From JBEKOF01 sp049513975 (GTDB lineage: Bacteria > Verrucomicrobiota > Verrucomicrobiia > Limisphaerales > Palsa-1400): a stretch of DNA of 64,000 nucleotides. Position numbers and translations under genes: made by a program. The stretch covers positions 1 through 64,000 of the forward strand of contig JBEKVM010000007.1 in the NCBI GenBank assembly GCA_049513975.1, written 5' to 3'. Below, one piece after another: positions 41,626 to 49,388 of the stretch. Every line of letters starts with the position of its first letter. The stretch's first letter is position 1. The notes under the pieces are model-generated. The model was not told the DNA's origin. It was given only the letters and a program-made list of their open reading frames with translations, and searched no databases.

Positions 41626-42212
41626 TCAAATTATTGACATCACCCTGGATGAGCGTGCCGCTCGGCGCCTTCCTTTATCTGGCCTCCACCCTTTTGTTTT
41701 GGAAGACCCCTTCCCCGCCGCCCCTGGACCGCGACCACGCCAAGACCGCCTTCACCGGCCCTTCCTGGGAGTTCACCAACCCGGAAGCCGACCAGCTTAT
41801 CACCGAACTCAAGGCGGAAAAGGGAGCGCTGGCCCTGCGCACGCAGCAGTTGGATGAACTGGCCGCCCGCCTCAACGCCGAGCGCCTCGAATTGGCCGCC
41901 GCCACCCAAACCGTCCGCCAGTTGCAGGACGAATTTGACAAGTCCGTCGTGGCCGTCCAGGACCAGGAAGTGCCCAACCTGAAAAAGCTCGCCAAGGTCT
42001 ATGCCGCCATGACCCCCGAAAGCGCCGCCGCCGTCATGGGCAAGTTGGATGATTCCACCCTGGTCAAGATCATGTTTTTTATGAAGGAAAACGAAACGGC
42101 GGGCATTCTGGAAACCCTGGCCAAGAAAGGCCCCGACGAAGAAAAACGGGCGGCCGCCATTTCCGAGCACCTCCGCCTGGCCATCGCCCGCAAAACACCG
42201 CCGGCCAAATGA
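41622..42212 (+). CDS. motE: MotE-like protein (MgtE N-domain family, flagellar)
   Basis: A 196-residue inner-membrane protein: one N-terminal helix (VPLGAFLYLASTLLFW), a coiled coil (about 60-120) and a helical MgtE-N-like domain with LAKVYAAMTPESAAAVMGKL and ILETLAKKGPDEEKRAAAIS. MotE proteins in other bacteria act as periplasmic chaperones for the stator partner MotC or help stabilise the motor. It is coupled to fliJ and fliK by 4-base overlaps on both sides, a common position for this gene. MotA, MotB and MotC are not in the window. Confidence 0.82.
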   Translation: MIKLLTSPWMSVPLGAFLYLASTLLFWKTPSPPPLDRDHAKTAFTGPSWEFTNPEADQLITELKAEKGALALRTQQLDELAARLNAERLELAAATQTVRQLQDEFDKSVVAVQDQEVPNLKKLAKVYAAMTPESAAAVMGKLDDSTLVKIMFFMKENETAGILETLAKKGPDEEKRAAAISEHLRLAIARKTPPAK

Positions 42213-43732
42213 TGACCGCGTCATCACTCCTTTCCGGCGTTGTCAATCATGCCGATGGCGCCCCGCCGGCCCAATCCACCCTTCCTTCCTTCGCCGACGC
42301 CTCCCGCCCCGGCGATTTCCAGGATTTCATGGGCCAGGCCCAGGCAGGACAAAGAGGGGCTCAAGGTGCAAGCCTGTCCGTCCCTGTCCTTCCGGGTCCG
42401 TCCGATCCGTCCGATCCGTCTGATCCGTCTGATCGGTCTGATCCGTCCACTCCGTCCACTCCGTCCAAGTCGCCCCACCCTGCCATAGACTCCTCCATCG
42501 CCGGCCTTGTCCTGGCCATGCTCGCCCAAATGCCCAAGGAGCAAATCAGTCGCCCCAATCCTGCCGGCAGCCTCCAAAATCTCCCGCCCGCCGACGCGGC
42601 CATCCCTCAGTCATCTGTGCCAGGGCTGGCAGTCCCCCCCGTGCGCCATAGCCTTGGCGACGGCGCATGCCCGCCGCACGACGGTAGTGTGGCGTTGCTT
42701 CCTCCGCCTATGCCCGGCGCCGGACAGCGCACCGCCCACCCTGCCCCTCCCGGTCCAACCACGACTGACGCATTACCCGGCGCGGAGCCTGTCCAATCCG
42801 CTATCCGCAATGGGAAGTCGAACTTCGACCAATCCGCGATTACTGATCCCGCCGCCACCCCGGCCAAAATTGCCGCGTTGAACGCCTCACCCCCAGTTTC
42901 CCCGCCCACCCCGGAAACCACTCCACCCGGGGCGGAATTGGCCGCGACCACGGACGCCGCGCCTTCCCTGGTGCCGCCAGTTTCCCCAAGTGGCACGCCC
43001 GGTGCTATTAACGGTCAGCGCATGAAAACTGCCTTACAAAGGAACGAAATTGCCGGGTCTGCGGCGCAGAAATTGCCGCCCGGCCACCCATCTGCTCCTC
43101 CCACAGCCGGGGCGGATGAGGCAATCCCTGCCGCAAAAATCCGCGTCCCATCCGATTTTTCCGATCCCAAGGATTTCGCCGCGCAATGGATGCTCATTGA
43201 CACATCGGCCAAAGGGGCGGCGGCTCCGACCCAGACCACCAATGTCCAGAGCGGCAGCGCGCCCGCCTCCGGCCCGATCGAGCAGGTGGAACGCCTCATC
43301 AGCCGCGAAGTCCTCATGGTCCGCCAGTCCGGCGCCCAAGCCCTGGCCGTCTCCTTGAAGGTGGACGCGCAGACCAGCCTGTTTTTGCAGTTGACAAATC
43401 ACCACGGCCAGATCGAGGTCTCCGTCCGCTGTGAAAGAGGCGACGCCGACGCCTTGGACGCCCATTGGGGGCAATTGCAGGATTCCCTCGCGCGCCAGCA
43501 CGTCCATTTGCTGCCCCTGCAAGACAAGCCCTTTTCCTCCAGGCCCTCCGGCGATGTTCCGGCGGACACAACCAAAAATTTCCAGGACGGGCCGCCCGCG
43601 CAGCATCCGCCGCCGGCCCCGCCCGCGTCTAAAACAGAAAAGCCCACCGACGACGCCATGAACGCGGCCGTCGGCGTTACCAAGTCCAAACGCAGTCCCC
43701 GCCACTATCGCGGCTGGGAGAAATGGGCCTGA
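42209..43732 (+). CDS. fliK: Flagellar hook-length control protein FliK
   Basis: Molecular ruler that stops hook growth and switches export to filament substrates. The 507-residue protein has a long, unstructured, proline/alanine/serine-rich N-terminal two thirds and the Flg_hook domain at the C-terminus (VERLISREVLMVRQSGAQAL, then LKVDAQTSLFLQLTNHHGQI). The linker contains a translated tandem repeat (SDPSDPSDPSDRSDPSTPST), a copy of a 53-bp dispersed repeat and a stretch of AATCCGC units. Since ruler length sets hook length, these inserts could change hook length; that is inference. Confidence 0.88.
   Translation: MMTASSLLSGVVNHADGAPPAQSTLPSFADASRPGDFQDFMGQAQAGQRGAQGASLSVPVLPGPSDPSDPSDPSDRSDPSTPSTPSKSPHPAIDSSIAGLVLAMLAQMPKEQISRPNPAGSLQNLPPADAAIPQSSVPGLAVPPVRHSLGDGACPPHDGSVALLPPPMPGAGQRTAHPAPPGPTTTDALPGAEPVQSAIRNGKSNFDQSAITDPAATPAKIAALNASPPVSPPTPETTPPGAELAATTDAAPSLVPPVSPSGTPGAINGQRMKTALQRNEIAGSAAQKLPPGHPSAPPTAGADEAIPAAKIRVPSDFSDPKDFAAQWMLIDTSAKGAAAPTQTTNVQSGSAPASGPIEQVERLISREVLMVRQSGAQALAVSLKVDAQTSLFLQLTNHHGQIEVSVRCERGDADALDAHWGQLQDSLARQHVHLLPLQDKPFSSRPSGDVPADTTKNFQDGPPAQHPPPAPPASKTEKPTDDAMNAAVGVTKSKRSPRHYRGWEKWA
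42397..42466 (+). repeat. TCCGTCTGA/TCCGTCCAC 9-mer tandem repeat inside fliK
   Basis: About seven 9-bp units (GATCCGTCC, GATCCGTCT, then ACTCCGTCC) translate to SDP/STP triplets. The 9-bp period keeps the frame intact. The units resemble other short tandem repeats in this window that lie between genes. Confidence 0.9.
42624..42676 (+). repeat. 53-bp dispersed repeat, copy in fliK
   Basis: Matches 47321-47373 at 48 of 53 positions by eye. It contains the imperfect palindrome CGCCATAGCCTTGGCGACGG and ends CATGCCCGCCG. Here it is translated in frame within the fliK linker. Confidence 0.85.
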
Positions 43733-43740
43733 TCCCTGTC

Positions 43741-43773
43741 CCATCACTCCATCACCCCATCACTCCATCATCC
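43741..43773 (+). repeat. CCATCACTC tandem repeat between fliK and flgD
   Basis: Three to four imperfect 9-bp units, CCATCACTC or CCATCACCC, fill most of the 45-base gap between fliK and flgD. They leave little room for a normal leader and no clear ribosome-binding site for flgD. Confidence 0.75.
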
Positions 43774-43777
43774 ACTT

Positions 43778-44215
43778 ATGAGCACACCCATCAGCTCCAT
43801 CACTTCCGGCGCCGACGCGGCTCAAGCCGCCGCCGCCGCCAACCAAACTTTGACCCAGGCCAACTTCCTGCAATTGCTCGTCACCCAGATGTCGTCCCAG
43901 GACCCGTTGAATCCGCAGAGCGACACCGAGTTCGCGGCGCAACTGGCCCAATTCAGCGCCTTGCAGCAATCCCAGGCCATGGCCCAGAACATGTCCGTCT
44001 TGCAGGCCAATTCCATGATCGGCGAATTGGTCACCGTCTCTCCCGCCAACGGCACCGCGCCCCTCACCGGCCAGGTCACCGGCGTGCAAATTCAATCCGG
44101 CACGCCCGTCCTCCTCGTCAACGGCCAGCCTTTCACTTTGAGCCAGGTCACCTCCATCGCCCCGCCGGTTTCAACCCCGGCCGCCACCTCCGCCACAACT
44201 CAAACCTCAAACTAA
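43778..44215 (+). CDS. flgD: Flagellar hook-assembly scaffold protein FlgD
   Basis: Caps the growing hook and allows FlgE to polymerise. The 145-residue protein has the conserved FlgD start LTQANFLQLLVTQMSSQDPL followed by NPQSDTEFAAQLAQFSALQQ. The C-terminal beta domain is short compared with enteric FlgD (about 230 residues), ending in a threonine/alanine-rich tail; short forms occur elsewhere. It precedes the hook gene by 14 bases. Confidence 0.93.
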   Translation: MSTPISSITSGADAAQAAAAANQTLTQANFLQLLVTQMSSQDPLNPQSDTEFAAQLAQFSALQQSQAMAQNMSVLQANSMIGELVTVSPANGTAPLTGQVTGVQIQSGTPVLLVNGQPFTLSQVTSIAPPVSTPAATSATTQTSN

Positions 44216-44229
44216 ATCATCATTAAATT

Positions 44230-45057
44230 ATGTTAACCTCTCTCTCAACCGCTGTCACAGGACTGAACAGTTTCCAGCAGGACATGGACGTCATCGGCAA
44301 CAACATCGCCAACATCAACACCGACGGGTTCAAAGCCGGCATCGTCAATCTCGCCGACAACTTCAGCGACACCCTGCAATCGGCCACCGGTCCCATCCAG
44401 GTTGGCACGGGCGTTTACAACCAGGCCATCACCAGTAATTGGACCCAGGGGGCTGTCAACGCCACCGGCATCAACACCGACCTCGCCATCTCCGGCAACG
44501 GTTTCTTCGTCGTCCAGGACCCCGTCTCCGGCTCTCAATACGTCACCCAGGACGGGAGTTTTTCTGTCAATGCCGGCGGTTTTCTCGTTACCGCCGGCGG
44601 CCAGCAGGTGCAAGGCTACAACACCGCCGCGGGCGGCGCCATCGGCCCCATCAAAATTGATGCCACCGGCGCCCCCGCCACCGCCGCCCCGGGAGCCACC
44701 GTCGCCTCCTTCGCCATCAATTCCCAGGGCCAGATCAACGTCACCCTTTCCGACGGCACCACCTTCACCCGCGGCCAGGTCCTCCTGCAAAACTTTCAAG
44801 ACCCGCAGGCCCTCATCAGCCAGAGCGGCAATCTCTATTCCAACATGGCCAACGCCGGTCCCATCACCGCAACCCCCGCCGTCCCGGGCACCAACGGCCT
44901 GGGTCAGATCCAGTCCGGCTATCTGGAAATCTCCAACGTGGATCTCTCCACCGAAATGGCCAATCTCATCACCGCCCAGCGCGGGTTTGAGGCCAACTCC
45001 AAAATTGTCACCACCAGCGATGAACTGCTCCAGACGCTGGTCAACATGAAACATTAA
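44230..45057 (+). CDS. flgE: Flagellar hook-basal body protein (FlgE-like hook)
   Basis: A 275-residue member of the FlgE/F/G family. The N-terminus has TAVTGLNSFQQDMDVIGNNI and NIANINTDGFKA; the centre, DLAISGNGFFVVQDPVSGSQ; and the C-terminus, YLEISNVDLSTEMANLITAQ with RGFEANSKIVTTSDELLQTL. Position right after flgD indicates the hook protein, although 275 residues is short for FlgE (usually about 400) and closer to FlgG/FlgF size. The hook assignment is therefore from context; a distal-rod role is the alternative. Confidence 0.85.
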   Translation: MLTSLSTAVTGLNSFQQDMDVIGNNIANINTDGFKAGIVNLADNFSDTLQSATGPIQVGTGVYNQAITSNWTQGAVNATGINTDLAISGNGFFVVQDPVSGSQYVTQDGSFSVNAGGFLVTAGGQQVQGYNTAAGGAIGPIKIDATGAPATAAPGATVASFAINSQGQINVTLSDGTTFTRGQVLLQNFQDPQALISQSGNLYSNMANAGPITATPAVPGTNGLGQIQSGYLEISNVDLSTEMANLITAQRGFEANSKIVTTSDELLQTLVNMKH

Positions 45058-45077
45058 TCCTTTACAGGAATGCTGCT

Positions 45078-45671
45078 ATGGCCGATCGCACCAATACCCC
45101 AGTCGCCCGCGAGGTCGAACCAGAGGTCCAAACCGACGAAGCCGCCGCCGCCGCCGCCCCAAAAACGGCCTCCGCCGGCGGCTTTCAAACCTGGCTCCCC
45201 TTGCTGGCGACGGTGCTGACCATGCCCGCACTGGCTTACGCCACCACCCAGTTCATTCTTCTCCCAAAAATCAAGCAGGCCATGGTTCAAGGCGCCCTCC
45301 CCGGCGCCGACGATCCCGCCGCCCTCTCCTCCAAAGATAAGGACACCGCCGCCGCCGCCGCCGGCAAGGATAAAATCCTCGTCCCGCTCCCCAAAATCCT
45401 CGTCAACGTGGCCGGTTCCATGATGACGCGCTACCTGACCATGAGCGTGACCCTGGTCGGAAACACCCCGGATTTCAAGGATTGCATCGCCAAGCACCAG
45501 GCCCAACTCCAGGATCTGTCCAACGGCGCCTTGATGACCAAAACCATCGCCGACTTGGAAAAGCCCGGCTCGCGCAACCTCATCCGCTCCGAATTGTTGA
45601 CTGTTTTTAACAACGCCCTCGGCGGGCCGGTCATCCAGGAGATTTACATCACCGAGCAGGCCATCCAGTAA
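45078..45671 (+). CDS. fliL: Flagellar basal body-associated protein FliL
   Basis: Single-pass membrane protein that surrounds and supports the stator. The 197-residue sequence has an acidic/alanine-rich cytosolic start, a membrane helix (WLPLLATVLTMPALAYATTQ), a low-complexity linker and the periplasmic FliL domain with LPKILVNVAGSMMTRYLTMS, ending near IRSELLTVFNNALGGPVIQE. Position between the hook gene and fliM is standard. Confidence 0.88.
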   Translation: MADRTNTPVAREVEPEVQTDEAAAAAAPKTASAGGFQTWLPLLATVLTMPALAYATTQFILLPKIKQAMVQGALPGADDPAALSSKDKDTAAAAAGKDKILVPLPKILVNVAGSMMTRYLTMSVTLVGNTPDFKDCIAKHQAQLQDLSNGALMTKTIADLEKPGSRNLIRSELLTVFNNALGGPVIQEIYITEQAIQ

Positions 45672-45690
45672 AACAGGACCCCTCCGCCAT

Positions 45691-45717
45691 ATGTCCCATC
45701 AGTCCCTTATGTCCCAT
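45691..45717 (+). repeat. TCCCAT tandem repeat at the fliM start
   Basis: ATGTCCCATCAGTCCCTT followed by another ATGTCCCAT, a 9-bp period repeat of a type seen between genes. Here it forms the first nine codons of fliM. Confidence 0.6.
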
Positions 45718-46641
45718 CCGGCCGAGGTGGCCGCTCCGGCCGATTCCCCGCCCAAAACCCCCTTCAAGCAGGCCTCCCAGACCCGCGACGCCCGCGCTCC
45801 CCTGCTTTCACCCCGCCAGATGCGCAAAGCGCATTTGCACCACCAGGCCTTCGCCCGCGCCCTGGCCGGCCGCCTCTCCCTTTTCCTCCGCGCCGAGTTT
45901 TCCCTCGCCCTGGCCGGCCTCCAGTTGCTGCCCTTTCAACGCCTGACCGAAAGCTGGCCCGATCCGGCCCACTTGACCCTCTTCAAAACCGAGCCCTTGC
46001 GCGGCGTTTCCATTTTGCAAATCCCGACCCTCCTGGGCCTGTCCATCGTGGACCGCTTGATGGGCGGCTCCGGCCTCCCCGGCCCGGCCCGCCAGGAATT
46101 GGGCGCGATTGAAAACGCCCTCTTGGAACAGGTCGCCCAGATCATCGCCGCCGAATGGTGCGCCCAGGCCGCCCCGCTCCAGGATTTGAAACCCGTCCTC
46201 CTCGGCCACGAAACCAGCCCCCGCTTTCTTCAGACCGCCTCTCCCCAGGCCCCCATGCTCGTCGTGGCCCTGGAGGCATCCCTGGGCGATTGCCGCGAAC
46301 AAATCCAGATCGGTTTCCCCTTCGCCGCCCTGGAACCTTGGCTCCGCCAGCTCGCCGCCGAGACCCAAGCCGCCCCTCTCCCGGAGCCGGCGCCCTCCAA
46401 ATCCTGCGCCTGGAACCCCTGTTTCGACGACGTGCCCCTCGCCGTGACCGGAGCCTGGAATGGTTTGGAAATCGCCGCCCGCGAGGTCCTCCAGCTCAAG
46501 GTCGGCGACGTCCTCCCCTTGCATCCCGCCGCCGCCCGCCAGATCGAAGTGCGCCTGGGCGGACAGGCCAAATTTCACGGCCGCCCCGGCCTCGTCGCCG
46601 GACATTGGGCGGTCGAGCTGACCGAAGTTGTCAAACATTAA
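45691..46641 (+). CDS. fliM: Flagellar motor switch protein FliM (N-terminal CheY-binding motif not evident)
   Basis: Switch protein that forms the C-ring wall. The 316 residues have the middle domain (LHHQAFARALAGRLSLFLRA, IPTLLGLSIVDRLMGGSG, AIENALLEQVAQIIAAEW) and a C-terminal SpoA domain (REVLQLKVGDVLPLHPAAAR). The usual N-terminal peptide, of the type LSQDEIDALL, which binds phospho-CheY, is missing. Instead the first codons sit in a tandem repeat (two ATGTCCCAT units), followed by a proline-rich linker. The second methionine (MSHPAE) is an alternative start. It leads into fliN after 11 bases. Confidence 0.9.
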   Translation: MSHQSLMSHPAEVAAPADSPPKTPFKQASQTRDARAPLLSPRQMRKAHLHHQAFARALAGRLSLFLRAEFSLALAGLQLLPFQRLTESWPDPAHLTLFKTEPLRGVSILQIPTLLGLSIVDRLMGGSGLPGPARQELGAIENALLEQVAQIIAAEWCAQAAPLQDLKPVLLGHETSPRFLQTASPQAPMLVVALEASLGDCREQIQIGFPFAALEPWLRQLAAETQAAPLPEPAPSKSCAWNPCFDDVPLAVTGAWNGLEIAAREVLQLKVGDVLPLHPAAARQIEVRLGGQAKFHGRPGLVAGHWAVELTEVVKH

Positions 46642-46652
46642 ATTAAGTTCTT

Positions 46653-46916
46653 ATGGACGAAAAATCAAGCCCCCCCCCGAATCTGGAACTCCTCCTCGAC
46701 GTGCGCGTGCAACTCAGCATCGAACTGGGCTCCTGCCAGATGCCCATGCGCGACGTCCTCCAGCTCAACCCGGGCGCCGTCGTCAAGCTCGACCAGCCCG
46801 CCCAGGCCCCGGTGGACCTTTACGCCAACCACAAACGCATCGCCCGCGGCGAGGTCGTCGTGGCCGATGATTGCTACGGCATCAAAATCACCGAATTGGT
46901 CGGCCCCGCCTCGTGA
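46653..46916 (+). CDS. fliN: Flagellar motor switch protein FliN
   Basis: An 87-residue SpoA-domain protein of the C-ring base. The core reads LLLDVRVQLSIELGSCQMPM, RDVLQLNPGAVVKLDQPAQA and VDLYANHKRIARGEVVVADD, the classic FliN signature. It is short because the N-terminal extension of other FliN proteins is nearly absent. Its stop overlaps the fliO start (GTGA). Confidence 0.95.
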   Translation: MDEKSSPPPNLELLLDVRVQLSIELGSCQMPMRDVLQLNPGAVVKLDQPAQAPVDLYANHKRIARGEVVVADDCYGIKITELVGPAS

Positions 46917-47281
46917 ACAACCCCGTTCCCATCTCCTCCGCCCCGGACATGCTCGGCCCCGTCCTGCGCATGGCCGGCGCCCTGGTCCTGGTCATCGGCC
47001 TGTTCCTCACGGGCGTTTGGCTCTTCAAAAACTGGCAGCGCCTCGCCCTCCGCCGCGGCGCGCCCCCCAAATTAAGCGTGCTGGAAGTCAAATCCCTCGG
47101 CCAGCGCCAGGCCATTTACGTCGTCGGTTATGAGCAACAGCGCCTGCTCCTCGCCTCCTCCCCCGCCGGCGTCACTCTCCTGAGCCATTTGCCGGAGGCC
47201 GGCGACGAACAATCCGCCCCCGTCACCCGCCTCAGTTTCGCCGAGGCCTTTCAACAAGTGCTCGCCCGAAAGCCATCATGA
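46913..47281 (+). CDS. fliO: Flagellar biosynthesis protein FliO
   Basis: A 122-residue, single-pass membrane protein that helps assemble the FliP pore. From the GTG at 46913 it reads VNNPVPISS, then one helix (MAGALVLVIGLFLTGVWLF) and a cytosolic domain with LSVLEVKSLGQRQAIYVVGY, the conserved FliO pattern, and LLLASSPAGVTLLSHLP. It lies between fliN and fliP as expected. The alternative ATG at 46871 is in a shadow of fliN and is not supported. Confidence 0.88.
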   Translation: MNNPVPISSAPDMLGPVLRMAGALVLVIGLFLTGVWLFKNWQRLALRRGAPPKLSVLEVKSLGQRQAIYVVGYEQQRLLLASSPAGVTLLSHLPEAGDEQSAPVTRLSFAEAFQQVLARKPS

Positions 47282-47320
47282 CCCTTCACCCATCCGTTTT
47301 GCATACCCCGGGAAAGGTAG

Positions 47321-47373
47321 GGCGGGCAGTCCCCCCTGTGCGCCGTAGCCTCGGCGAAGGCGCATGCCCGCCG
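47321..47373 (+). repeat. 53-bp dispersed repeat, copy between fliO and fliP
   Basis: Nearly identical (48 of 53) to 42624-42676 in fliK. Contains CGCCGTAGCCTCGGCGAAGG and ends CATGCCCGCCG. It fills much of the 140-base gap that interrupts the otherwise tight fliO-fliP junction. Confidence 0.85.
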
Positions 47374-47421
47374 TGTCTCGCACGGGCTGCGCGTCCTGCC
47401 ATCCAGTACTAAGGCTTTGCC

Positions 47422-48213
47422 ATGACCCACACCCTTTCCCATCCCTCCCCCGCATCGCCCAAGTCCTGGCGCTGGTGGCTGCCCCTGCTCATTCTGCTGC
47501 TCTGTGGCGTCACTCAGGCCCGGGCCGACGCCGGCGGCGGCACCATCAATTTGAACATCGGCGGCAGCGGCTTGAGCCAGCCCGTGGATGTGGACAGCGC
47601 CATCAAGGTCCTCGCCGTCATGACCTTGCTCACCCTGGCCCCCTCCATCATTTTGTTGATGACCTGTTTCACCCGCATTGTCATCGTCCTTTCCTTCGTC
47701 CGCTCCGCCCTTTCCCTGCAAGGCGCCCCTTCCAACCAGATCATCATCGGCTTGTCCCTCTTTCTCACCTTCTTCATCATGGCCCCGGTTTGGCAGAGAA
47801 TTGACCAGGAGGCCCTGGAGCCGTACCGCGCCAAACAAATCACCAGCGCCGAGGCCCTGGACCGCGCCGCCGGGCCTATCCGCACCTTCATGCTCCATCA
47901 AACCCGGCCCAAGGACGTGGAATTGTTCGCCGGCCTGGCCAAGCTGGGGCCGATGCCCGCCGACCAGTTGCCCCTCAAAGTCGTCGTCCCGGGCTTCATC
48001 ATCAGCGAGCTGCGCACCGCCTTCCAGATGGGCTTCCTCCTCTTCCTCCCCTTTATTCTTATTGACCTCGTCGTGGCCACCGTCCTCATGAGCATGGGCA
48101 TGATGATGATGCCCCCCATGACCATTTCCCTCCCCTTGAAAATCCTTTTGTTTGTCCTGGTGGATGGCTGGCATCTGGTCGTCAGCTCCATCGTGCAAAG
48201 CTTTGCCACCTGA
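47422..48213 (+). CDS. fliP: Flagellar export gate protein FliP
   Basis: Core of the export gate pore (FliP5Q4R1). The 263 residues carry a signal-like N-terminus (WWLPLLILLLCGVTQARADA) and the hallmark LLTLAPSIILLMTCFTRIVI, VVVPGFIISELRTAFQMGFL and MMMMPPMTISLPLKILLFVL segments. It precedes fliQ by 2 bases. Confidence 0.96.
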   Translation: MTHTLSHPSPASPKSWRWWLPLLILLLCGVTQARADAGGGTINLNIGGSGLSQPVDVDSAIKVLAVMTLLTLAPSIILLMTCFTRIVIVLSFVRSALSLQGAPSNQIIIGLSLFLTFFIMAPVWQRIDQEALEPYRAKQITSAEALDRAAGPIRTFMLHQTRPKDVELFAGLAKLGPMPADQLPLKVVVPGFIISELRTAFQMGFLLFLPFILIDLVVATVLMSMGMMMMPPMTISLPLKILLFVLVDGWHLVVSSIVQSFAT

Positions 48214-48215
48214 TT

Positions 48216-48485
48216 ATGAATCCCCAATTCGCCACCGAACTGCTCAAGGCCCTCATGCTCGAAGCCGTGGCCGTCGCCACCCCCATTCTCCTCACCGCCA
48301 TGGTCATCGGCCTGGCCGTCAGCTTGTTCCAATCCGTCACCTCCATTCAGGAGCAGACCCTGGCCTTTGTCCCCAAGGCCCTCGGCATCATCGCCCTCTT
48401 GATCGTCCTCATGCCCTGGTTGCTGCGGACCCTGGTGGAATTCACCACCGCCATGATCGAAAAAATGCCGCAAATGGTGCGGTAG
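48216..48485 (+). CDS. fliQ: Flagellar export gate protein FliQ
   Basis: An 89-residue, two-helix gate subunit. The first helix region reads ALMLEAVAVATPILLTAMVI, followed by GLAVSLFQSVTSIQEQTLAF and VPKALGIIALLIVLMPWLLR, the typical FliQ sequence. fliR starts 6 bases after its stop. Confidence 0.95.
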   Translation: MNPQFATELLKALMLEAVAVATPILLTAMVIGLAVSLFQSVTSIQEQTLAFVPKALGIIALLIVLMPWLLRTLVEFTTAMIEKMPQMVR

Positions 48486-48491
48486 CTCCGC

Positions 48492-49253
48492 ATGATCCCG
48501 GAACTCACCAACTGGCTGCTCGTTTTCTTGCGGGTCAGCGCCATGCTCGCCGTCTTCCCCGTCTTCTCCGCCCGCAATTTCCCCGTCCAGTTGCGTCTCG
48601 CCCTCGGCGCCCTTTTGGCCCTCTTGGTCAGCGCCACCCTCCCCGCTCCCGCTCTCGCCCGCGATTTGTGGGGTTTGACCGGTCAGATGGCCATGGAAGT
48701 CGGCATCGGTCTGTTGCTCGGTTTTGCCAGCCGCATGATCTTTTTCGCCCTGGAAATCGCCGGCGCCATCGTCGGCATCGAAATCGGCCTGGCCATGCCC
48801 GTCGGCCTCAATCCCTTGAGCGACACCTCCATGACCCCGCCCGCGACTATCCTGTATTATCTGGCGGTCATGCTGTGGCTCACCCTCGACTTGCACCACT
48901 GGATGCTCGCCGGGTTCCAGCGCACTTACAGCTTTCTGCCCGTCGGCGGCGCCCATTTCTCCCAGGCTTTTCTGGCCGACATCGTGGGGCGGACCAGCGG
49001 CATTTTTGTCATTGCACTGCAACTGGCCGCACCCCTCATGGCCGTGTCCTTCATCATTTCCCTGGTTTTTTCCGTCCTCGGCCGCGCCGTGCCGCAGATG
49101 AATGTTTTCAGCGAGAGCTTTGCCGTCCGCCCGCTGGTGGGTTTGAGCGTTTTTGGGCTGACCCTCGAACTGATGGCCAGCCATATCGTCAACTATTTGC
49201 ACCGTCTGCCCGAAGACGTGCTCCGCGTCGCCCAACTCTTGGGCGCCCATTAG
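48492..49253 (+). CDS. fliR: Flagellar export gate protein FliR
   Basis: A 253-residue membrane protein with about six helices. Family motifs are FLRVSAMLAVFPVFSARNFP (start), LLLGFASRMIFFALEIAGAI, VGIEIGLAMPVGLNPLSDTS and FIISLVFSVLGRAVPQMNVF. One copy is thought to cap the FliP/FliQ helix. It is separated from flhB by 135 bases containing a structured repeat. Confidence 0.96.
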   Translation: MIPELTNWLLVFLRVSAMLAVFPVFSARNFPVQLRLALGALLALLVSATLPAPALARDLWGLTGQMAMEVGIGLLLGFASRMIFFALEIAGAIVGIEIGLAMPVGLNPLSDTSMTPPATILYYLAVMLWLTLDLHHWMLAGFQRTYSFLPVGGAHFSQAFLADIVGRTSGIFVIALQLAAPLMAVSFIISLVFSVLGRAVPQMNVFSESFAVRPLVGLSVFGLTLELMASHIVNYLHRLPEDVLRVAQLLGAH

Positions 49254-49296
49254 CATTGCGACAATGAAACAACCCCACCCAGATGACGATCCGTTG

Positions 49297-49345
49297 GGAG
49301 CGCGGGCGTCCCGCCCGCCGCACCCGGCGTCTCGCCGGGCGCTCC
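49297..49345. repeat. Cloverleaf-like double-hairpin repeat between fliR and flhB
   Basis: An outer pair GGAGCGC (49297-49303) and GCGCTCC (49339-49345) encloses two perfect 7-bp hairpins: GCGGGCG-TCC-CGCCCGC (49302-49318) and CCCGGCG-TCT-CGCCGGG (49323-49339). This is the layout of paired REP/BIME elements. It could stabilise or attenuate the operon transcript, but no T-run follows. Confidence 0.85.
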
Positions 49346-49388
49346 TTTCAGAATTCCTGTGCCGCACGGTTAGCCCGCCCCACTCCCT

